Assembly: GCA_944384475.1 (NCBI GenBank)
Contig: CALWTN010000024.1
Location: 1-11,427, forward strand
DNA: 11,427 bases
DNA from: an uncultured Clostridia bacterium
GTDB taxonomy: Bacteria > Bacillota > Clostridia > Christensenellales > UBA1242
Direction of reading: 5' to 3'
In this document: positions 6,787 to 11,427 of the stretch, in pieces
Numbering within the stretch: the stretch's first letter is position 1
Layout: each line of letters begins with the position of its first letter
Notes under the pieces: model-generated
Databases searched by the model: none
What the model was told of the DNA's origin: nothing
The model's input: the letters and a program-made list of their open reading frames with translations, nothing else
Program-made: the position numbers and the translations under genes

Positions 6787-6788
6787 CT
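6768..6788. promoter_or_regulatory. Imperfect dyad overlapping the helicase -35, candidate operator
   Basis: AGTTGGAA (6768-6775) and TTTCAACT (6781-6788) are inverted repeats with seven of eight pairs, separated by TAATA. The right arm covers the helicase -35 hexamer, so a dimeric protein bound here would block that promoter. It lies in the divergent intergenic region, so it could affect both sides. No candidate regulator gene is in the window. Chance occurrence in A/T-rich DNA is possible. Confidence 0.35.
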
Positions 6789-6821
6789 AAAAACCCGTTG
6801 TCGTAAGAAATTGATGAGAAT

Positions 6822-7442
6822 GTGTCATATTGGATTAAAAATTTGCAATTAAAGCATACTATGGTTATGCAATTTGTCAAAAATCTTCTTTTGTATATTT
6901 CGGCATTTATGCCAATGTATGTGCTTGTTTTGATAAAGCTTGTGGTTGAACTCATCAACCAAAATTTGTCGTTCAACGTGCTTAACACAATCAATTTAAT
7001 AACCTTGCTGCTGCTTTGTTTGGCAAGTGTTGTAGGGCTTGTTTGGAATGTCAAATTTAACAATGACGAAGCCAAAGAGGTGAAAATTTTAACTAAGCAC
7101 AACATCACCGATCAGCATTTCTTGGGATATTTTTCGCTGTTTGTGTTTTTTGCCATTCCGCTTGATCTTTCATATGTAAGCGTTTATTGTGTTTATGTGG
7201 CAATTTTGATTATGATTGGCGTTGTCTACATCAACAATTCGCTTTATTATATAAATCCCTTTTTAAATTTGTTGGGATACAATTTCTATGACATTACGTA
7301 TGTTGAGGTGGCGGGCAAAGAGCAGCGCCATGCAAAAATTTTTTACAAAGGCAATTTGCAGATAGAAGATAAGACGTATTTCGTAAAATTAAAAAATGAA
7401 AATTTTAGCTTTGTAGATAAAAACCATGCTAAGAAAAATTAA
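6822..7442 (+). CDS. Four-helix membrane protein with a cytosolic C-terminal domain, divergent from the helicase
   Basis: This protein of up to 206 residues has hydrophobic helices at about 22-45, 57-77, 100-114 and 117-138. A polar domain of about 65 residues (141-206) follows, containing NPFLNLLGYNFYDI and ending basic. The even helix number and the Lys-containing N-terminus predict both ends in the cytosol. Size and topology resemble KwaA of the Kiwa defence system, but I cannot confirm homology, and no KwaB (DUF4868) gene is present. The start is uncertain: GTG at 6822 gives the longest form but has only a weak GATGAG before it; ATG at 6861 or 6867 are alternatives without a better binding site. 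No convincing rightward promoter was found. Twenty bases separate it from the next gene, so the two are probably one operon. Confidence 0.8.
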   Translation: MSYWIKNLQLKHTMVMQFVKNLLLYISAFMPMYVLVLIKLVVELINQNLSFNVLNTINLITLLLLCLASVVGLVWNVKFNNDEAKEVKILTKHNITDQHFLGYFSLFVFFAIPLDLSYVSVYCVYVAILIMIGVVYINNSLYYINPFLNLLGYNFYDITYVEVAGKEQRHAKIFYKGNLQIEDKTYFVKLKNENFSFVDKNHAKKN

Positions 7443-7462
7443 AACAAGTTGGCATTCGAGTT

Positions 7463-8170
7463 ATGAAAGATATCATCGGCAAGTCGGTTTTTCTTGGCAG
7501 TTTAAAGCAATACTATGTGCTTGAAATTTTGCAATGGATTGTGTCTGTTGCAACGGCTACTTTGCTTTTGCCTTATACTGTCTACCATTTCGAAAGGTGG
7601 CGTGTGACAAACAGTCAAATCAGTGGCAAGAGGTTGCTTTTTAAAGGCAAACTTTGGCATGCATACGGCATTTTTTTGATTTGGCTGATCAGTTTGTCTT
7701 TGTTTTTGGCGTTGTCAAATTTTGTTTTGGATGTTTTAAATCTTCTTTTGCCAAAGCAATTTGTGTTTTGGGCGGTCAATTTGATTGTGCTGTTTTTAAA
7801 CACCTATTTACTGCGAATTTACTATCGGATGTGGGTTAAAAGGTGCTTGGCGTTTGCCGAGTCGATTGCACCTACCGCTTTAAAAAGCATGCCGCTCAAA
7901 ACGATGGAAACTTCAGTCAAGGCTTGGGCGATTTCCACTTTTTCGCTCAAACTGGCCTCGCCACATGCGCATTATTTAAAGATGATGCACTTTGCCGAGC
8001 AAACTATGCTTAGCGGCAAAAGATTGAAGTTTGAGGGCGGTTTGGACGAATTATACAAAGTGTGGTGGCAAAGTTTAGGTCTTTGCTTGCTCACTTTGGG
8101 TTTATACTTGCCAGTTTTGCACTATAAAATTTATTGCTGGCGCATTGGTGGGCTTGCTCTGACGGCGTAG
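7463..8170 (+). CDS. DUF898/YjgN-like multi-pass membrane protein with internal repeats
   Basis: This 235-residue protein has about four hydrophobic helices (22-42, 66-86, 97-120 and 203-222). Its framework repeats. A unit GK-x2-F-x-G-x-L-x2-YY begins near residue 6, SGKRLLFKGKLWHAY begins at 54, and SGKRLKFEGGLDELY begins at 184. Each is followed by a hydrophobic helix, and units 1 and 3 end in a LPY/LPV turn with a basic or aromatic stretch. The pattern GxxLxFxG plus TLGLYxP is that of DUF898, a family of bacterial inner-membrane proteins of unknown function. Assignment rests on motif resemblance only. The ATG at 7463 has only a weak GAG upstream, which suggests translation linked to the preceding gene 20 bp away. 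Followed by a strong terminator, so it ends the transcription unit. Confidence 0.82.
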   Translation: MKDIIGKSVFLGSLKQYYVLEILQWIVSVATATLLLPYTVYHFERWRVTNSQISGKRLLFKGKLWHAYGIFLIWLISLSLFLALSNFVLDVLNLLLPKQFVFWAVNLIVLFLNTYLLRIYYRMWVKRCLAFAESIAPTALKSMPLKTMETSVKAWAISTFSLKLASPHAHYLKMMHFAEQTMLSGKRLKFEGGLDELYKVWWQSLGLCLLTLGLYLPVLHYKIYCWRIGGLALTA

Positions 8171-8174
8171 AAGG

Positions 8175-8197
8175 GGGCAAAAAGGCACGATTTGCCT
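8175..8197 (+). repeat. Alternative hairpins after the DUF898-like gene
   Basis: GGCAAA (8176-8181) can pair with TTTGCC (8191-8196), or AGGCA (8183-8187) with TGCCT (8193-8197). The two are mutually exclusive. There is no T tract, so it is not a terminator by itself. Possibly an mRNA 3' structure or chance. Confidence 0.3.
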
Positions 8198-8220
8198 CAA
8201 ACATGATTAATTAGTCGAAT

Positions 8221-8254
8221 AAAGCGATTGTTTTGCCAAATCGCTTGTTTTTTT
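8221..8254 (+). terminator. Rho-independent terminator upstream of gyrB
   Basis: Perfect stem AAGCGATT (8222-8229) with AATCGCTT (8239-8246), a 9-nt loop, then G and seven T (8248-8254). It ends the 6822-8170 operon and insulates gyrB. Confidence 0.92.
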
Positions 8255-8288
8255 AATATAAATATTATATAATATATTATATATATAA
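8245..8288 (+). promoter_or_regulatory. gyrB promoter in a 41-bp pure A/T tract
   Basis: The -35-like TTGTTT (8245-8250) uses the end of the terminator stem, and TATAAT (8268-8273) follows after 17 bp. Bases 8248-8288 contain no G or C. The -10 lies inside the perfect 14-bp palindrome ATATTATATAATAT (8262-8275). Several other TATA-type hexamers nearby could serve as alternative -10s. Easily melted A/T DNA at a gyrase promoter fits the known supercoiling-sensitive control of gyrase genes, but that link is inferred here. Confidence 0.55.
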
Positions 8289-8321
8289 GGCAACTTGTCA
8301 ATATTTTTTTAAGGGGTAGAT

Positions 8322-10274
8322 ATGGAAGACTTTACAGTTGAAGAGCAAGAACTTTCAAAATCAACAAAATATGATGCCAGCGACATTCAAGTGCTGGAAG
8401 GGTTAGAGCCTGTTCGCAAAAGGCCGGGCATGTATATCGGCTCAACGGATGAGCACGGCTTGCATCATTTAGTTACTGAGGTTGTGGACAACTCAATCGA
8501 TGAAGCGCTTGCTGGATATTGCACAAAAATTGAAGTCACAATCAATGAAGACGGCTCTTGCTCGGTGGCGGACAACGGCCGTGGCATTCCAACAGGTATG
8601 ATTGAAAAGGAAGGCAAAAGCGCAGTTGAAGTTGTGCTTACAAAGCTTCATGCAGGCGGCAAGTTTGGTGGCGAAGGCTACAAGATTTCTGGCGGATTGC
8701 ACGGCGTGGGCGTTTCTTGCGTAAACGCACTCTCATCCAAATTGGTTGCAGAAGTTTTTCAAAATGGGCTTTATTATGTTATTGAATTTTCACGTGGCAA
8801 AACCATAACTCCATTAAAAATTGTTGGCAAAACAGACAAACGTGGCACGACGATAACTTTCTGGCCTGATGATGAAATTTTCGAAACCACCATTTTCAAT
8901 TACGACACGATGAAAAACAGGTTTCGTGAAATCGCATTTCTAAACAAAGGCTTGGTGATATCTCTTGAAGATAAAAGGCCGGGAAAGGAGCGAAAAGAGG
9001 TTTTTGAATTTAAAGGCGGCATTGTTGAGTTTGTTGACTTTTTAAACAAAAATCGTGAAACTCTGCTTTCAAACCCAGTGTATTTTAATAAATTTAACAG
9101 AAGCGAAAAAGGCGAAATCGAAAATGAAATTGAAGTTTGCTTTCAATTTAACGATGGCTACAATGAAATCATCAACGCCTATGCCAACAACATCAACACC
9201 GAAGAAGGCGGCACGCATTTGGAAGGCTTTAAAAACGGCCTAACCAAGGTGATCAACGACTATGCCGTTAAAAACAAAATAATCAAAGACAACGAAAAAC
9301 TTTCTGGCGAAGATTGCCGTGAGGGCATAACCGCCGTGATCAGCGTAAAACTTAAAAATCCGCAGTTTGAAGGGCAAACAAAAACCAAACTTGGCAACAG
9401 CGAGATGCGAACAATCGTCTACAAGGCGATGGTGGATAGTTTTGGCGACTATTTGGAAGAGCATCCGGTTGAAGCCAAAAACCTTATCATGAAATCGGTC
9501 AACGCTCAGCGTGCAAGGGATGCTGCAAGAAACGCAAGAGAACTTACAAGAAGAAAAAGCGTGCTTGAAAACACAACTCTGCCGGGCAAACTTGCAGACT
9601 GCACCGAAAAGAACGCCGAGCATTGCGAGATATATCTTGTCGAAGGAGATTCCGCTGGTGGCACGGCAAAACAGGGCAGAGACAGGCGTTTTCAAGCGAT
9701 TTTGCCGCTTAGAGGCAAGATTTTGAACGTTGAAAAGGCACGCTTGCACAAAATTTTGGAAAACAACGAAATCAAAAATATGGTCACGGCTTTTGGTGCG
9801 GGAATTGGCAGCGAGTTTGATGCAAGCAAACTTCGCTATCACAAAATCATATCCATGACGGATGCCGATGTCGATGGCGCACACATCAGAATTTTGCTGC
9901 TTACATTCTTCTTCCGCTATATGAAGCCGCTGATTGAAAACGGCTATGTCTACTCGGCAAAACCGCCGCTTTACAAGGTTGCACGAGGCAAGGATGAAAA
10001 GTATTTCTACTCGGACGCCGAACTCAACGAAGAACTTGAAACCAACGGCAGAAAGGGCGTTACAATCCAAAGATACAAAGGTCTTGGCGAGATGAACGCT
10101 GAGCAACTTTGGGAAACAACTATGAACCCAGAAAAGCGCACGCTTATTCAAATTACAATGGAAGATGCGATTGAAGCGGACAAGCTTTTCAATCAACTGA
10201 TGGGCGAAGATCCAGAACTTAGAAGAAGCTTTATCGAAGAGAATGCAACTCTCGTGACTGATTTAGATGTGTAA
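8322..10274 (+). CDS. gyrB: DNA gyrase subunit B
   Basis: This complete 650-residue ATPase subunit of gyrase introduces negative supercoils with GyrA as a GyrA2-GyrB2 complex. The GHKL ATPase domain has catalytic Glu53, Asn57 (EVVDNS), DNGRGIP (84-90) and GGLHGVG (124-130). The transducer QTK loop is at 352-354, where Lys354 contacts ATP gamma-phosphate. The TOPRIM domain has EGDSAGG (441-447) with Glu441, and DADVD (514-518) for magnesium. PLRGKILNVEKAR (462-474) is the gyrase-type rather than ParE-type sequence. The C-terminal RYKGLGEMN and DLDV tail are canonical, and there is no Gram-negative 165-residue insert. The ATG follows AGGGG (8312-8316) by five bases. RecF, often upstream of gyrB in Bacillota, is absent here. 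Co-transcribed with gyrA. Confidence 0.99.
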   Translation: MEDFTVEEQELSKSTKYDASDIQVLEGLEPVRKRPGMYIGSTDEHGLHHLVTEVVDNSIDEALAGYCTKIEVTINEDGSCSVADNGRGIPTGMIEKEGKSAVEVVLTKLHAGGKFGGEGYKISGGLHGVGVSCVNALSSKLVAEVFQNGLYYVIEFSRGKTITPLKIVGKTDKRGTTITFWPDDEIFETTIFNYDTMKNRFREIAFLNKGLVISLEDKRPGKERKEVFEFKGGIVEFVDFLNKNRETLLSNPVYFNKFNRSEKGEIENEIEVCFQFNDGYNEIINAYANNINTEEGGTHLEGFKNGLTKVINDYAVKNKIIKDNEKLSGEDCREGITAVISVKLKNPQFEGQTKTKLGNSEMRTIVYKAMVDSFGDYLEEHPVEAKNLIMKSVNAQRARDAARNARELTRRKSVLENTTLPGKLADCTEKNAEHCEIYLVEGDSAGGTAKQGRDRRFQAILPLRGKILNVEKARLHKILENNEIKNMVTAFGAGIGSEFDASKLRYHKIISMTDADVDGAHIRILLLTFFFRYMKPLIENGYVYSAKPPLYKVARGKDEKYFYSDAELNEELETNGRKGVTIQRYKGLGEMNAEQLWETTMNPEKRTLIQITMEDAIEADKLFNQLMGEDPELRRSFIEENATLVTDLDV

Positions 10275-10275
10275 T

Positions 10276-10281
10276 AAAGGA
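10276..10281 (+). promoter_or_regulatory. Ribosome binding site deciding the gyrA start
   Basis: AAAGGA begins one base after the gyrB stop (10272-10274) and lies eight bases before the ATG at 10290. This supports that start over any internal methionine and shows gyrA is translated from the gyrB message. Confidence 0.8.
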
Positions 10282-10289
10282 AAGATAAA

Positions 10290-11427
10290 ATGAAAGAAGA
10301 AAAAAAGGATTTGGGTGAACTTTTACAAAACACCAAAATTGAAAAAGTCGATGCAGTGGGCGAACTTAAAAGGTCGTTCATCTCTTACGCTATGGCGGTT
10401 AATGTTTCACGTGCCATACCTGACGTAAGAGATGGGCTTAAACCTGTTCATCGCCGCATTTTGTATGCAATGGGCGAACTTGGCAACTTCTATGACAAGC
10501 CTTTTAAAAAGTGCGCAAGAATTGTCGGTGAAGTTATGGGTAAGTATCACCCACACGGCGACAGCAGTGTGTATGACGCTATGGTGCGTCTTGCGCAGGA
10601 TTTTTCAATAAGGTGTCCGCTTATCGACGGACACGGAAACTTTGGCTCGGTGGACGGCGATCCGCCAGCGGCTATGCGTTACACCGAAGCAAGGCTTTCA
10701 AAAATCGCTTCACTTATGCTTGAAGATATAGATAAAGATACAGTTGCGTTTTATCCAAACTTTGATGAAACGCTTATGCAGCCAACAGTTTTACCAGCCA
10801 AATTTCCAAATCTTTTGGTAAACGGCTCAGACGGCATTGCGGTGGGCATGGCAACCAACATTCCGCCGCACAACCTCACCGAAGTGATAAACGGCGTGCA
10901 AGCGCTGATTGACAATGCCGACATAGACATCGACGATCTTATCAAAATCATTCCTGCACCAGATTATCCAACAGGCGGAATAATCATGGGAAGAACGGCG
11001 ATTAAGCACGCATACAGGACAGGCCGTGGAGGCATTGTGCTGCGTGGCAGGGCGGAGATTGAAGAGACTTCTTCTGGCAGACAACGAATTGTCATCACCG
11101 AACTTCCATATCAAGTCAACAAAGCAAAATTCATCATGCAGGTGGCAGACCTTGTTAAAAACAAGCGCATTGAAGGCATATCTGACATCAAGGAAGAATC
11201 CGATCGACAGGGCATGAGAATTGTAATCGACATCAAAAAGGATGCCAATGCGCAAGTTGTTTTAAACCTGCTTTACAAACATTCGCAACTTCAACAGGGC
11301 GCCGGAATAATCATGCTGGCGCTGGTTGACGGCGTGCCAAAAATTTTAAACTTAAAACAGGTGCTTGAATGCTATCTTGCTCACCAAATCGATGTGCTTG
11401 AAAGAAAAACACGTTTCGACCTTGGCA
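10290..11427 (+). CDS. gyrA: DNA gyrase subunit A (3' truncated by window)
   Basis: The first 379 codons of the DNA-cleaving subunit are present, and the frame stays open to the window end. SRAIPDVRDGLKPVHRRILY (40-59) is the family signature. The winged-helix region carries RIVGEVMGKYHPHGD (77-91). The catalytic tyrosine is Tyr131 (AAMRYTEARL), with the adjacent Arg130. In the quinolone-resistance-determining region, Ser92 and Asp96 occupy the positions of E. coli Ser83 and Asp87, i.e. the drug-sensitive state. The tower/coiled-coil region begins near the end (MLALVDGVPKILNLKQ, then YLAHQ). One oddity is LQQGAGIIML where most GyrA have LQ-x-(T/S)FG-x-x-ML. The C-terminal DNA-wrapping domain lies beyond the window. 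Confidence 0.98.
   Translation, partial: MKEEKKDLGELLQNTKIEKVDAVGELKRSFISYAMAVNVSRAIPDVRDGLKPVHRRILYAMGELGNFYDKPFKKCARIVGEVMGKYHPHGDSSVYDAMVRLAQDFSIRCPLIDGHGNFGSVDGDPPAAMRYTEARLSKIASLMLEDIDKDTVAFYPNFDETLMQPTVLPAKFPNLLVNGSDGIAVGMATNIPPHNLTEVINGVQALIDNADIDIDDLIKIIPAPDYPTGGIIMGRTAIKHAYRTGRGGIVLRGRAEIEETSSGRQRIVITELPYQVNKAKFIMQVADLVKNKRIEGISDIKEESDRQGMRIVIDIKKDANAQVVLNLLYKHSQLQQGAGIIMLALVDGVPKILNLKQVLECYLAHQIDVLERKTRFDLG

Noticed and set aside
6739..6821. Rightward promoter for the 6822-8170 operon
   Set aside because: I found TATA-like hexamers but no pairing of -35 and -10 with acceptable spacing, so none is annotated.
6814..6852. Twelve-codon open frame (ATG at 6814) ahead of the four-helix gene, a possible leader peptide
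   Set aside because: No ribosome binding site and no attenuator-like hairpin or regulatory codon run; it overlaps the GTG start of the real gene.
2917..8170. A complete Kiwa system
   Set aside because: Only KwaA-like topology is seen; no DUF4868 (KwaB) protein is encoded in the window.
9240..10196. 318-codon open frame on the minus strand opposite gyrB
   Set aside because: gyrB is certain in this interval. The antisense frame has no ribosome binding site, no recognisable domain and an improbable Cys/Phe-rich composition, as expected for a shadow of A/T-wobble coding DNA.
10827..11255. 142-codon minus-strand open frame opposite gyrA
   Set aside because: It overlaps conserved gyrA sequence and has no signal of its own.
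1..11427. CRISPR arrays, insertion sequences or rRNA genes
   Set aside because: No regularly spaced direct repeats, no transposase-like protein and no rRNA-like sequence were seen.

Overview
The window looks like a chromosomal segment from a low-GC, Gram-positive-type bacterium, probably Bacillota (Clostridia-like). The evidence is A/T-rich wobble positions, strong AGGAGG-type ribosome binding sites, near-consensus sigma-A promoters, U-rich hairpin terminators, a gyrB-gyrA operon and a tRNA end that encodes its own CCA. The standard code is used. The genus cannot be read from the sequence.

Layout. (a) 1-174: the last 36 codons of an unrecognised GC-richer gene run into the 3' part of a tRNA-Arg(ACG). 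Anticodon arm, T arm and CCA are intact, but no matching 5' acceptor strand exists upstream. This is what the chromosome-distal end of an element integrated into a tRNA gene leaves behind, so base ~174 probably marks the junction between element and host. (b) 175-300: nested inverted repeats and a terminator. (c) 378-2473: a small two-helix membrane protein, an SDR oxidoreductase and, convergently, the DNA repair protein Ogt. (d) 2525-8170: the accessory-looking block. It holds a three-helix membrane protein and a 1273-residue SF1 helicase with an N-terminal DUF4011-like start and a C-terminal REase_MTES_1575/Vsr-like nuclease, both leftward. Divergent from these are a four-helix membrane protein and a DUF898-like membrane protein built from repeated units. 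(e) 8171-11427: a terminator, a 41-bp pure A/T promoter region, complete gyrB, and gyrA running off the window.

How the genes fit. gyrB and gyrA encode DNA gyrase and are co-transcribed with a 15-bp gap. The SDR and ogt converge on one shared bidirectional terminator, and ogt appears to make a leaderless mRNA. The best candidate for an undescribed system is the divergent module at 2525-8170: a cytosolic helicase-nuclease beside three membrane proteins, with an imperfect dyad over the helicase promoter. A nucleic-acid sensor/nuclease paired with membrane proteins suggests phage or plasmid defence, but that is inference. No known multi-gene defence system is complete here (for example, there is no KwaB beside the KwaA-like topology).
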